Shown here in pieces: positions 7,886 through 16,528 of a stretch of 64,000 nucleotides of DNA. Made by a program: the position numbers and the translations under genes. Source of the stretch: Alicyclobacillus acidocaldarius subsp. acidocaldarius Tc-4-1 (GTDB taxonomy: Bacteria > Bacillota > Bacilli > Alicyclobacillales > Alicyclobacillaceae); contig NC_017167.1 of assembly GCF_000219875.1 (NCBI RefSeq), positions 2,503,361-2,567,360 of the forward strand. Direction: 5' to 3'. The first letter of the stretch is position 1. Each line of letters begins with the position of its first letter. The notes beneath the pieces were generated by a model, which saw nothing but the letters and a program-made list of their open reading frames with translations, was not told the origin of the DNA and did not search any database.

Positions 7886-8458
7886 TGCATCGGAATGACC
7901 TTTTTCGCCTTCAGCCACTCCGCGGCAATGAGCGCGTCGTCCGGGCCCATGGTGAAGTTGTCGCCGATGGGGAGCAGCGCGAGATCGATGGTGTTCAATT
8001 CGCCGAGGATCTTCATGTCGCCAAACAGCCCCGGTGTCCCCGGCGTGGTAGATGGTCTTGCCCTCCAGAGTCAGCAGGAAGCCGACCGGCGGGCCGACGT
8101 ACACCAAGCCGTTCTCCGTCTCCACGCCGGAGCCGTGGAACGCGAGCGTGACCTTCACGCGGCCGAACGGAAAGTCCCGCTTGCCGCCGATGCCCATCGG
8201 ATGGACATTCAGCCCCTTGCTGGCGTAGTAGACGGCCAGCTCGTTCGCTGCAATGATGGTCGCGTTGTTGTTGCGCGCGATGGTCTCCGCGTCGAGGACG
8301 TGATCGGAATGGCCATGCGTGAGGACCACCCACTGCACCTTGATGTCCTCCGGTTTCGCCACCGCGTTCGGGTTGCCGCTCAAAAACGGATCGATGACCA
8401 GGCGATGTTCTCCGCTTTCGATCACGAAACAGGACTGACCGTGGTACGTCAGTTTCAC
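7774..8458 (-). pseudogene. UPF0173 metal-dependent hydrolase, frameshifted
   Basis: A metallo-beta-lactamase-fold hydrolase. It starts at GTG 8458 (MKLTYHGQSCFVIESGEHRL) and has the dinuclear metal motif THGHSDHVLDAE and a second ligand in YHAGDTG. Immediately after HAGDTG the frame breaks. Removing one G from the run at 8029-8032 restores LFGDMKILGELNTIDLALLP and the usual C-terminus (PMHYNTFPLIAQDG), giving 227 residues, the normal family length. Because the restored protein is otherwise intact, sequence error or very recent mutation is likely. The start overlaps the stop of the YlbF-family gene by four bases. Confidence 0.85.
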
Positions 8459-8832
8459 GACTCTCGCCCCACTTCCCTCATCATTTCGTCCAGCGACGCA
8501 AGGCGGACGTCGTCCAGCGGCTCGGAGACGATGCGCTGGACGTCCATCCACAGCCGCTGAAGCTCGAGATCGGCCTCCAGGTACGCCCGCGCGTCCTGAT
8601 TGAGCTGCACGATCTCGAACAACTTGCGCAACGTCTCAAGCTCCTCCTGCGCAGGCTCTTCGCCGCGGAGCCGCTTCATCTCGAGCTGGTACTGGCGCCG
8701 ATAGAAGTCGAGCACCATCTGCTTTGTCGGCTCGTCTCGCTCGATGACCTCCTTGACCCGCTTGGCGCGCTGATACGGCTCCCACTCGCGAATGGCCCGC
8801 GCCAGGGCGTGCGCATGATCATACGGGTTCAC
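8455..8832 (-). CDS. YlbF/YmcA family protein
   Basis: This 125-residue all-helical protein starts at GTG 8832 behind AAGGGGGA. Helices of the YlbF/YheA/YmcA fold are visible: HALARAIREWEPYQRAKRV, TKQMVLDFYRRQYQLEMKRL and LQRLWMDVQRIVSE near the end. Family members such as Bacillus YlbF and YmcA bind RNase Y and affect mRNA processing, competence, sporulation and biofilm formation. This one is assigned only to the family. It is coupled by a four-base overlap to the downstream hydrolase gene. Confidence 0.78.
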   Translation of the reverse strand: MNPYDHAHALARAIREWEPYQRAKRVKEVIERDEPTKQMVLDFYRRQYQLEMKRLRGEEPAQEELETLRKLFEIVQLNQDARAYLEADLELQRLWMDVQRIVSEPLDDVRLASLDEMMREVGRES

Positions 8833-8983
8833 GCGCCGTCCCCCCTTGCCGTACAGGTCTATTATACCGCCCGAAGAAGTCATGGGAAAAAGCTCGAGAA
8901 TGCGAGGTCCTCGCGCGGAAGCTGCTGCGCTGCGCAACATGTTCGCTTTCGGTATACTGTTCGGAAGAGGAGGGTGGACCTCT

Positions 8984-9376
8984 GTGGCAACCACAACGCT
9001 TTACGAGGCCGTGGGCGGCGCGAGCACCTTTCGCAAGCTCGTGGACGCCTTCTACGATCGCGTCGCGCAGGACGAACTCTTGAGGCCGCTGTTTCCGCCG
9101 ACGTTTGACGAGGTGAAAGAGCGGCAGTACTGGTTTTTAACGCAACTGTTCGGCGGGCCGAGGCTCTACACCGAGCGCCGCGGTCACCCGATGCTTCGGG
9201 CTCGGCACCTGCCGTTTCCCATCACCGTGCGCCACGCGGAGCACTGGCTCCGATGCATGGTCCAAGCCCTGGAAGAGACCGGAATCCCTCCCGCCGCGCG
9301 AGCCGCGATGCTCGAACGGCTCCGCGGGATCGCGCTGCACATGGTCAACACCCCCGGAGAGGAGGAAGAGGCATGA
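8984..9376 (+). CDS. group II truncated haemoglobin
   Basis: This 130-residue haem protein is of the TrHbO (YjbI) type. Tyr24 (B10) in DAFYDRVAQDELL, the proximal His75 in LRARHLPFPI and the group II tryptophan (G8) in HAEHWLRCM are present. The start is GTG 8984 behind GAGGAGGG; the open frame further upstream lacks a site. TATACT at 8953-8958 is a likely -10. Such proteins bind O2 and detoxify NO or peroxide. Its stop overlaps the next gene (ATGA), so an XRE regulator is co-translated with it. Confidence 0.87.
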   Translation: MATTTLYEAVGGASTFRKLVDAFYDRVAQDELLRPLFPPTFDEVKERQYWFLTQLFGGPRLYTERRGHPMLRARHLPFPITVRHAEHWLRCMVQALEETGIPPAARAAMLERLRGIALHMVNTPGEEEEA

Positions 9377-9879
9377 CGCTGTCCTCGCCCACGCCCTCGG
9401 TTGGCGAGCGCATCGCGCAACTACGGAAGGAGCGGGGCCTGACGCAGGCCAAGCTCGCGGAGCGCGCCCGCCTGTCGACGAGCGCCATCGCCATGTACGA
9501 GACCAACCGGCGGCAGCCGGACGAACGCACGCTCGCGCAAATTGCCGAGGCGCTCGGCGTGGAGATGGCGCAAATTGCGCCGCACCTCGCCGCCGCGGCC
9601 GTGCCCCCACCGCGGCATCAGCAGGCCAAGCCCGCGCCCAACGAGAGCCACCCTGGCGACAGGGCGGCAGCCTCGGAACCCAACCGGGTGGAGCGAGAAG
9701 CCGGCGACGCGCCCGGCGTGACGCAGCTTGTCCTCACCAAGGACGAGGCGCGGCTCATCCTCTTCGTCCGCATGCATCCCGACGCCATGCCGTTTCTCCA
9801 GTCGTACGTGACGGCCGATCCCGACAAGCGCCGCCAGCTCGAGCGGGCGTGGCGACTCATCCAGGCGTTCCAAGGCTAG
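9373..9879 (+). CDS. XRE-family regulator
   Basis: This 168-residue protein starts at ATG 9373, overlapping the globin stop. An N-terminal HTH (residues 11-65: IAQLRKERGLTQAKLAERAR, STSAIAMYETNRRQPD) is followed by a Pro/Ala-rich linker (about 80-115). A C-terminal segment resembles tails seen in Alicyclobacillus XRE proteins (TKDEARLILFVRMHPDAMPF and PDKRRQLERAWRLIQAFQG). Coupling to the globin suggests it responds to the same oxygen or NO stress. It converges with queC, overlapping it by four bases. Confidence 0.8.
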   Translation: MTLSSPTPSVGERIAQLRKERGLTQAKLAERARLSTSAIAMYETNRRQPDERTLAQIAEALGVEMAQIAPHLAAAAVPPPRHQQAKPAPNESHPGDRAAASEPNRVEREAGDAPGVTQLVLTKDEARLILFVRMHPDAMPFLQSYVTADPDKRRQLERAWRLIQAFQG

Positions 9880-10558
9880 TCGTTGAAGCCGGGGCGGTAC
9901 GGGATGGGATCTTTCGCGCCCGCCTCCGCAAACCCCTTCAGGCGCAGCCGGCAGCTGTCGCACTCGCCGCACGCCACCTCGCCGCCCTGGTAGCACGACG
10001 TGGTGAGCTCGTACGGCACCCCAAGTTCCAGCCCCTTGCGCACAATCTCGCCCTTCGTCCAGTGCAGAAGCGGCGTCTCGATGCGAATGGGCCGCCCCTC
10101 GACGCCCGCCTTCGTGCCGATTCTCAACACATGTTCCACGCCTTCGATGAACTCCGGCCGGCAGTCCGGATAGCCGCTGTAATCGAGCGCGTTTACGCCG
10201 ATGTAGATGGCTTCCGCACCGATGACCTCCGCGTACGACGCCGCGATGGCGAGAAACAGCAGGTTTCTGCCGGGCACGTACGTCACCGGAATCTCGCGGG
10301 ACACGCCCTCCGTCGGCACGTCGATGGATTCATCGGTCAGGGCGCTCCCCCCGATCTGGCGCAGAAAGTCGATGGACACAATGCGGTGGTCCTTGACGCC
10401 GTAAAACGCCGCCACCTTTTCGCCGACTCGAGCTCAATCCGGTGCCGCTGCCCGTAGTCAAACGTGATAGGGCAAAGCTCATAGCCCGCGGCGTGCGCGA
10501 TGCCCATGCACGTCGCGCTGTCGAGCCCCCCGCTCAGAATCACCACAGCCTTTGCCAT
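9876..10558 (-). pseudogene. queC: 7-cyano-7-deazaguanine synthase QueC, frameshifted
   Basis: ATP-dependent enzyme of queuosine/preQ0 synthesis. The PP-loop SGGLDSATCMGIAHAAGY lies at the start, and the C-terminal zinc site has four cysteines (CYQGGEVACGECDSC). The frame breaks after RIELESAK. Adding one A to the run at 10417-10420 gives AKKVAAFYGVKDHR and a 227-residue protein of normal size. So this is a one-base deletion in a homopolymer. No other queuosine gene lies nearby. ATG 10558 is used, with AAGGG about nine bases upstream. Confidence 0.88.
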
Positions 10559-10617
10559 GCCCACACGCCCTTGTCGAGAATGCGTTCTGATGCTCGGCTT
10601 GTTTAGCGCCCCGGGCG

Positions 10618-10908
10618 TCAGCAGCCCACCGGCGCCGTTTCCCCGAACACGAAGCCATCCTCACTGTAATCCAGCACGACGCCCTCGAGCAACTTGACGA
10701 GCGCCTGCCCCACTGTCACCTCGACGTCGCCGTCCGGGCCGCTCACGCGGATGACCGAATCGAGCGGCGTCGATACCTCGTCGATCACGACCTGAAACCT
10801 CGGCCCCCCACACCGATAAGCGCGGTCGATCCGGATGAATTCGCCAGGCGCAAGCTCTTCTCGCGCGAGGCGAAGAAGCTCTTGAGCCGCCCGCTCGCTC
10901 ACCTGCAC
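10618..10908 (-). CDS. HesB/IscA-like protein lacking the cysteine triad
   Basis: This 96-residue protein has the IscA/HesB fold pattern: VSERAAQELLRLAREEL, then RIDRAYRCGGPRFQVVIDEV and a C-terminal VLDYSEDGFVFGE. It starts at GTG 10908 after GGGGGAC. Only one internal cysteine (in YRCGGP) and one at the C-terminus are present, so the three-Cys Fe-S site of A-type carriers is incomplete. It resembles the YneR-type Firmicute paralogues of uncertain role. It is transcribed toward queC, with a 60-base gap. Confidence 0.75.
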   Translation of the reverse strand: MQVSERAAQELLRLAREELAPGEFIRIDRAYRCGGPRFQVVIDEVSTPLDSVIRVSGPDGDVEVTVGQALVKLLEGVVLDYSEDGFVFGETAPVGC

Positions 10909-10927
10909 GCGAAGTCCCCCGCTTCCC

Positions 10928-11041
10928 TGTACAATCTCTGCACTCCACAGTATACTATACGTCGAAAATAGGAAATGGACGAAAGCGGCACGCCCAGATA
11001 CGGCTGCCCAAACACTCGTCCCCGGCGGACGAGTGTTTTTG
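10928..11041 (+). ncRNA. possible short RNA or attenuator upstream of ileS
   Basis: A plus-strand promoter (TGTACA 10928-10933, 17-base spacer, TATACT 10951-10956) is followed within 60 bases by a strong terminator: ACACTCGTC (11012-11020) pairs with GACGAGTGT (11028-11036), then TTTTT. No open frame of note lies between them. The expected RNA is about 75-80 nt, with a second small stem around GGCACGCC/GGCTGCC. No T-box sequence was found, although ileS is often T-box controlled. Confidence 0.4.
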
Positions 11042-11052
11042 TTGCATCTTTA

Positions 11053-11163
11053 TTTTTGTTCTGAACTTCACTTTAGGCGAATTTTTGTTTCGAACTTCAC
11101 TGTAAGTGAAGTCCTGCCTATTCTTTAAGTGAAGTCCTGCCTTTTCTTTAGAGTGAGGTCCGG
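11053..11163 (+). repeat. cluster of direct and inverted repeats in the ileS leader
   Basis: Two copies of TTTTTGTTYYGAACTTCACT (starting at 11053 and 11082) are followed by two copies of TAAGTGAAGTCCTGCC (11103-11118, 11126-11141) and a degenerate AGAGTGAGGTCCGG (11150-11163). The core GAACTTCACT is the reverse complement of AGTGAAGTTC, so left and right copies are inverted to each other. Spacings are 29 and 23 bases. The block is markedly AT-rich against its surroundings. It may be an operator array or an RNA structure. Confidence 0.75.
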
Positions 11164-11205
11164 TGAAAAGCAAGATCCCGGCGAAATCCCAACAAGGAGT
11201 GAACC

Positions 11206-14200
11206 ATGCAGATGGCGATGCGGAAGGTCGACGCCAAGGAACCGGCCACGTCGCGCGAACAGCGCGTCCTCGAATTCTGGAAGCGGGAGAACATCTTCCA
11301 AAAGAGCGAGAAGGCGCGCGAAGGGCGGCCAGAGTGGGTGTTTTACGAGGGCCCGCCGACAGCCAACGGTCTGCCGCACCCTGGGCACGTCCTCACGCGC
11401 GTATTCAAGGACCTGTATCCTCGGTACCGCACCATGAAAGGCTACCACGTCATGCGCAAGGCGGGATGGGATACCCACGGTTTGCCCGTCGAGATCGAAA
11501 TTGAGAAGAAATTCGGCATGAGCGGCAAGAAGGACATTCAGGCCTTCGGCATTGAGCGTTTCGTCCAGGCTTGCCGGGAGAGCGTGTTCAAGTACGAGGA
11601 GGTCTGGCGCGAGCTCACGGAGCGGCTCGGCTACTGGATCGATCTCGATCACCCCTACATGACGCTGACGGACGACTACATTGAGTCGGTCTGGCACCTC
11701 CTGAAGACCATTTACGACAAGGGCTGGCTCGTGGAAGGCCACCGCGTGAGCCCGTACTGCCCGCACTGCGAGACGACGCTCTCCAGCCACGAGGTGGCGC
11801 AGGGCTACAAGGACGTGAAAGATCTCTCCGTCACGGCCAAGTTCCGCGCGAAGGACGACGTAGACGGCCGCCCGACCTACTTCCTCGCCTGGACCACAAC
11901 GCCCTGGACGCTGCCGTCCAACGTGGGCCTCGCGGTGAACGAGGATCTGACCTACGTCCTCATCCACAAGGCGAAGTCCGACGAAAACGTCTGGGTGGCC
12001 GAGGGGCTACAAGGTCAGTATCTCGAGGATGGCGACCGGATCATCGCGCAGAAGTCCGGGCGCGAACTCGTCGGATCGGCCTACACGCCTGTCTTCCCGT
12101 ACGTCGTGCAGGAGGGCAAGAAGCATATCGTCATCGCGTCGCCGCACGTGACGGACGAATCCGGTACAGGCATCGTTCACATGTCGCCTGCGCACGGCGA
12201 AGAGGACTACAAGGCGTGCCAGGCGGCGGGGCTCATCTTCGTGAACTTCGTCGACGAATCGGGCCGATTCACGAAGGACGTGTCCGACTACGAAGGCCGG
12301 TTTGTGAAAGACGAGGACTTGAACGTCGATCTCGTCAAGGATCTCGCGTCGCGCGGCCTGGTGTACGAGAAACACAAGCACGAGCACAGCTACCCGCACT
12401 GCTGGCGCTGCGACACGCCGCTCATCTACTACGCGATTCACTCCTGGTTCATCCGCACGACGGAGTTCAAGGATGCGCTCATCGCCAACTCGCAGTCGGT
12501 CAACTGGATCCCGCCGCACATCCGCGACGGGCGCATGGGCAACTTCCTGGAGAACGTGATCGACTGGAACCTGTCGAGATCGCGCTATTGGGGCACGCCG
12601 CTTCCCATCTGGCGCTGCGACGCGTGCGGGGAGATCGAGTGCATCGGGTCTCGCGCGGAGCTAGAGGCGAAGGCGGGGCGCTTGCCGAAGGAGCTGCACA
12701 AGCCGTACATCGACAAACTGGTGTGGCCCTGCCGCTGCGGCCGCGGCACGATGGTGCGCGTGCCGGAAGTCATCGACGTCTGGTTTGACTCCGGCTCGAT
12801 GCCGTTTGCGCAGCTTCACTATCCGTTTGAGAACCGCGAGCTGTTCAGGCGCCTGTACCCGGCGGACTTCGTCTGCGAGGCCATCGACCAGACGCGCGGC
12901 TGGTTCTACAGCCTGCTGGCCATCTCCACGGCGGTCACAGGCAAGGCGCCGTACAAGAACGTGCTGGTGCTCGGCCACGTGCTCGACGAGCACGGCAAGA
13001 AGATGTCGAAGTCGAAGGGAAACGTGATCGATCCGTTCGACGCGTTCGACAAGCACGGCGCCGACGCGGTGCGCTTCTACTTCGTGTCGAATACGCAGCC
13101 GTGGAACTCGCAGCTCTTCTACCACCGCGCGGTGGCCGAGGCGAAGGCGAAGTACATCGACCTGCTGCAGAACATCCACCAGTTCTACGCGCTGTACGCC
13201 GGGATCGACGGGTTCAACCCGTACCAGGCGGAGCCGGTGCCGGTGGTCGAGCGGCCGCTCATGGACCGGTGGCTCATGGCGCGCCTCCATCAGACCATTC
13301 AGGGCGTGGACGAGGCGTATGAACGCTACGACGCCACGCAGGCGGCGCGGCTCTTGCAGGCGTTCGTGGACGAGCTCTCCACGTGGTACGTGCGGCGCAA
13401 CCGCGATCGCTTCTGGGCAGACGGCATGGAGAAAGACAAGGTGGCGGCATATCTCACGCTGTTCGAAGCGCTGAAGACCGTGGCGCTTCTCACGGCGCCC
13501 ATCACGCCGTTTTTGGCCGAGGATATCTACCAGAACGTCGTGCGCCTGGGCGGCGACGCGGCGGAGGTGCCGGAGAGCGTGCACCTGTGCGACTTCCCGA
13601 CGGCGGATGCGTCCCTCATCGACGAAGGGCTCATCCGCGAAATGGCGCTCGTGCTGCGCGTCGTCGAGATGGGGCGGCATCTGCGCAACGAGAGCAAGCT
13701 CAAGACGCGCCAGCCGCTCGCGGCGCTGTATGTGCCGAAGGCGCAGCAGGACGTGATCGCCAAGTTCGCGGACGTCATCCAGGACGAGTTGAATGTGAAG
13801 GAGATCCGCTTCGTCGATCTCGACGAGATCGCGCGGCCGACGTTGTATTTGAATCTGAACGCGGTGGGCAAGGCGTTTGGCCGAAAGACGCCTGTGTTGA
13901 ACGAGGCGGCGAAGAACGCGGACGAGGCGCAGATCCGCGCGTTCCGGGAAACAGGCGCGGTGGTGCTCGAAGGCGAGACCCTGACGCAGGAGCACGCCGA
14001 GATCCGGTACGAGGCCAAGTTCGAGGGGTTGGTGACGGTGGACAACCGGCTGTTTGTCGGCCTCGAGACGCGGCTCACGCCGGAACTCATTGAGGAGGGC
14101 TACGTGCGCGAGGTCATCTCGAAGATGCAGATGATGCGCAAGGAGGTCGACTACGGCGTCACGCACCACGTGCGGTTTTACGCGGAGGGGGATCCGGAAC

Positions 14201-14346
14201 TGCTCGACGTCATCGCGAGGAACCGGGCGCGCATCGACGAGACGGTGCTCGTGCGCGAGTGGAGCGACGCGCCGCTCGCCGACGCGGATCTGACGAAGGA
14301 GTGGGACGTGAACGGCAAAAAGCTCACGCTGTCGGTGGGGCGCTGA
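11206..14346 (+). CDS. ileS: isoleucyl-tRNA synthetase, eukaryote-like type 2
   Basis: This 1046-residue class I synthetase charges tRNA-Ile. The HIGH-like motif reads HPGH (residues 58-61) within FYEGPPTANGLPHPGHVLTR, and KMSKSKGN lies near residue 600. The editing domain carries TWTTTPWTLPSN. The text around HPGH and the length fit the IleRS2 group, which in bacteria is associated with mupirocin tolerance, rather than type 1 (DGPPYANG...HIGH). The C-terminal anticodon and DUF5915-like parts are complete. ATG 11206 follows AAGGAGTGAACC. A terminator follows the stop. Confidence 0.95.
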   Translation: MQMAMRKVDAKEPATSREQRVLEFWKRENIFQKSEKAREGRPEWVFYEGPPTANGLPHPGHVLTRVFKDLYPRYRTMKGYHVMRKAGWDTHGLPVEIEIEKKFGMSGKKDIQAFGIERFVQACRESVFKYEEVWRELTERLGYWIDLDHPYMTLTDDYIESVWHLLKTIYDKGWLVEGHRVSPYCPHCETTLSSHEVAQGYKDVKDLSVTAKFRAKDDVDGRPTYFLAWTTTPWTLPSNVGLAVNEDLTYVLIHKAKSDENVWVAEGLQGQYLEDGDRIIAQKSGRELVGSAYTPVFPYVVQEGKKHIVIASPHVTDESGTGIVHMSPAHGEEDYKACQAAGLIFVNFVDESGRFTKDVSDYEGRFVKDEDLNVDLVKDLASRGLVYEKHKHEHSYPHCWRCDTPLIYYAIHSWFIRTTEFKDALIANSQSVNWIPPHIRDGRMGNFLENVIDWNLSRSRYWGTPLPIWRCDACGEIECIGSRAELEAKAGRLPKELHKPYIDKLVWPCRCGRGTMVRVPEVIDVWFDSGSMPFAQLHYPFENRELFRRLYPADFVCEAIDQTRGWFYSLLAISTAVTGKAPYKNVLVLGHVLDEHGKKMSKSKGNVIDPFDAFDKHGADAVRFYFVSNTQPWNSQLFYHRAVAEAKAKYIDLLQNIHQFYALYAGIDGFNPYQAEPVPVVERPLMDRWLMARLHQTIQGVDEAYERYDATQAARLLQAFVDELSTWYVRRNRDRFWADGMEKDKVAAYLTLFEALKTVALLTAPITPFLAEDIYQNVVRLGGDAAEVPESVHLCDFPTADASLIDEGLIREMALVLRVVEMGRHLRNESKLKTRQPLAALYVPKAQQDVIAKFADVIQDELNVKEIRFVDLDEIARPTLYLNLNAVGKAFGRKTPVLNEAAKNADEAQIRAFRETGAVVLEGETLTQEHAEIRYEAKFEGLVTVDNRLFVGLETRLTPELIEEGYVREVISKMQMMRKEVDYGVTHHVRFYAEGDPELLDVIARNRARIDETVLVREWSDAPLADADLTKEWDVNGKKLTLSVGR

Positions 14347-14356
14347 CATAGGAGAG

Positions 14357-14387
14357 GGGCGAGGGCAGTGATGTCCTCGCCCGTTTT
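14357..14387 (+). terminator. terminator of ileS
   Basis: GGGCGAGG (14357-14364) pairs with CCTCGCCC (14375-14382), followed by GTTTTGG. Confidence 0.8.
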
Positions 14388-14488
14388 GGTTGGATAGGCA
14401 CGCTCGCGAGGAGGAAGATGTTCATGCCCTTTGCGTTGAAGCGCGCGTGTTGCTCCAGCATCTCGAGTCGCGCGAACCCTGAATGACT

Positions 14489-15310
14489 TTAGCCCTCGCG
14501 CCCTGCCCCATCTCCGACCCCGTCCAGAAATGCCAGCGCATCGCGGAGGACGGCGCCACCCGCCTGCATGGCAAACCCGTGGCCGCAGCCCGCGTACAGC
14601 TTCAGCCTGGCGCCCGGGATGCGGTACGCGAGGCGCTCCCCGTTGATATACGGCAAGACGCGATCTTCGAGCCCGTGCATCACGAGCGCAGGGCACGACA
14701 AACTCGGGAGTCTCTCCCAACTCCCCCGCCACCGGTCCACGGCATCGAGCTGCGCCTGATACACCGCCTCCGGCATGTCCGCCCGAAGCAGCAGGCGGAA
14801 GGCGCTTTGCAGATACGCCTCGTTCTTCGCGCGAAACGCCTCCGGAAAGAAAAGCCGCATGTACCACTCGGCACGCTCGGCGACACTTGCCGGACGGGAT
14901 CGCATCTCCCGCTTGACCTCATCCGGCTGGACCATCTGCGCACCGCCGCATGAGGTGGCGCCGAGCACGAGGCTTGCGACGGTCGCTGGATAGCGAAGCG
15001 CGAGCTCCTGCGCAATCATCCCCATCGAATAGCCCAGCACGTGCGCGCGCTCGACGCCTGCAGCATGGAGCACCGCGCGGGCGTCGTCCGCCATCTGCTC
15101 AAGCGTCCACGGTTTAGACGGATCCGCCTCCGACTGGCCCGCGCCGCGGTTGTCGAAGGCAATGACGGTGTGTGTTTCCGCCAGTCGCCGCACAAATCCG
15201 GAGCCCCACCAGCGGATGTTCCCGCCGACGCCCATGATCAAAAGCAGAGGATATCCTTCGCCGCGGACCTCGTAATAGAGGCGCGCGTCGGGTCGTTCGG
15301 CAAACGGCAT
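14489..15310 (-). CDS. alpha/beta-fold hydrolase
   Basis: This 273-residue protein has the serine hydrolase triad: nucleophile Ser in GYSMGM (residue about 95), Asp in HGLEDRVLPY and His in CGHGFAMQ. The oxyanion text LLIMGVGGN and the sequence DNRGAGQSEAD are typical of esterase- or 3-oxoadipate enol-lactonase-like enzymes. ATG 15310 lies after GGGAGGTTGAG. It is a single gene. Upstream (15311-15450) is an AT-richer promoter region with no clear operator. The substrate cannot be told from the sequence. Confidence 0.85.
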   Translation of the reverse strand: MPFAERPDARLYYEVRGEGYPLLLIMGVGGNIRWWGSGFVRRLAETHTVIAFDNRGAGQSEADPSKPWTLEQMADDARAVLHAAGVERAHVLGYSMGMIAQELALRYPATVASLVLGATSCGGAQMVQPDEVKREMRSRPASVAERAEWYMRLFFPEAFRAKNEAYLQSAFRLLLRADMPEAVYQAQLDAVDRWRGSWERLPSLSCPALVMHGLEDRVLPYINGERLAYRIPGARLKLYAGCGHGFAMQAGGAVLRDALAFLDGVGDGAGREG

Positions 15311-15453
15311 GGCTCAACCTCCCTGCATGGGAACACAAAAAAAGGCACACCCACACCTGGGTGGCCCAATATAGGGGTAAAGGGGTACTTCAACTGTAAC
15401 ACATGTCCAGTCGAAGTGCCACACATTTGACGCATCGATGGAGCAAATCAAGC

Positions 15454-16323
15454 TCAGGAACGCGCGTTGCGCGTGCGCACGACGCTCTCCGCTTCGTAGA
15501 TCACCTTGCTGTACGGCAGAACGGACTGCGTCACCCACGCGTTCGAGCCAATCACGCTGTGATGGCCAATGACCGTCTCGCCGCCGAGCACGGTGCAGTT
15601 GGCGTAGAGGATGACGTAGTCCTCCACCGTCGGGTGGCGCTTGACGTGCCGCTGATACTCGCCTTCCTCGTCCTTCGGAAAGTACAGCGCGCCGAGCGTG
15701 ACGCCCTGGTAGATCTTGACGTGATTGCCCACCACGGCTGTCTCGCCGACGACGATGCCCGTGCCGTGATCAATCATGATGCTCCGCCCGATGGTGGCGC
15801 CTGGGTGCAGATCCACGCCGGTCACCCGGTGTGCATACTCCGTCATCATGCGAGGCAAAAGCGGAACCCCGTGGCGGTAGAGCACGTTCGCCGCGCGATA
15901 CACGAGGAGCGCGAAGATACCCGGATACGTGAGGATGACCTCGTCGCACCCCGTCGCGGCCGGATCCCCATTCACGGTCTCGGTGATGTCCTCGTACACG
16001 AGGCTCTGAAGCTGAGGAAGATATTCGATGTACGCGTCCGCCGTCTCCCAGGCCCGCTTTTGCGTGTCGGCCGTCCCAGAGGACAAACAGGACTGGTACG
16101 TCGCCCGGTGCACCTGCTCCGCGAGCTCGGCGCGCAGGCGGTCCAGGGTATGGGAAAGGTGCTTTCCACCTTCGGCATCGAAGTAGTTCGGCAAAATGGC
16201 CGCGCGCGTCCACTCGATGATCTCTCGGATGGCCCGCGGCTCCGGATGACAGATGCGCCCCTTGAACATGCAGACGCTCTGCTGCAGCAGATGACTTGCA
16301 ATTGCTTGGGTGTCCATGCCCAT
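15454..16323 (-). CDS. cysE: serine O-acetyltransferase
   Basis: Makes O-acetylserine from serine and acetyl-CoA, the first committed step to cysteine. The N-terminal helical part (residues 1-150) is followed by a left-handed beta-helix of hexapeptide repeats (GVDLHPGATIGRSIMIDHGT, GIVVGETAVVGNHVKIYQGV), including the catalytic His in DHGTG. At 289 residues it belongs to the longer plant/anaerobe-like class with an extended N-terminus, rather than the 217-residue Bacillus type. ATG 16323 is five bases after AGGAG. It is not linked to cysK here but acts in the same pathway. Confidence 0.88.
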   Translation of the reverse strand: MGMDTQAIASHLLQQSVCMFKGRICHPEPRAIREIIEWTRAAILPNYFDAEGGKHLSHTLDRLRAELAEQVHRATYQSCLSSGTADTQKRAWETADAYIEYLPQLQSLVYEDITETVNGDPAATGCDEVILTYPGIFALLVYRAANVLYRHGVPLLPRMMTEYAHRVTGVDLHPGATIGRSIMIDHGTGIVVGETAVVGNHVKIYQGVTLGALYFPKDEEGEYQRHVKRHPTVEDYVILYANCTVLGGETVIGHHSVIGSNAWVTQSVLPYSKVIYEAESVVRTRNARS

Positions 16324-16528
16324 CTCGTCTCCTCTCGCCAGCGGCAGTCGCGCTTCGAAAGACAGTATACACCTGTGGCGGATCGCAAAAAACTCTGTAT
16401 ACCGTAAGACATAATAGGAATTGGGCGATCCGCGCGACCGCCGTCCCCGACCCCATTTTGTTCCCATCGGCCGCAGATTACGCTATGCTCGAACTGGAAC
16501 GCACGATAGAGAGAGGAGTCGTGACACG

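Noticed and set aside
11053-11163. Repeat array as a CRISPR
   Set aside because: Copies are in both orientations with irregular 23- and 29-base spacing, and there are no unique spacers or cas genes.
10950-11205. T-box riboswitch expected before ileS
   Set aside because: No AGGGTGGNACCGCG-like sequence or matching antiterminator found in the leader.
12661-14349. 562-codon open frame antisense to ileS
   Set aside because: No ribosome binding site, His/Arg/Val-rich shadow composition, and the sense frame is a complete synthetase.
14418-14486. 22-codon frame after AGGAGG downstream of the ileS terminator
   Set aside because: The start is only three bases from AGGAGG (nine to an internal ATG), there is no promoter, and the peptide has no distinctive property.
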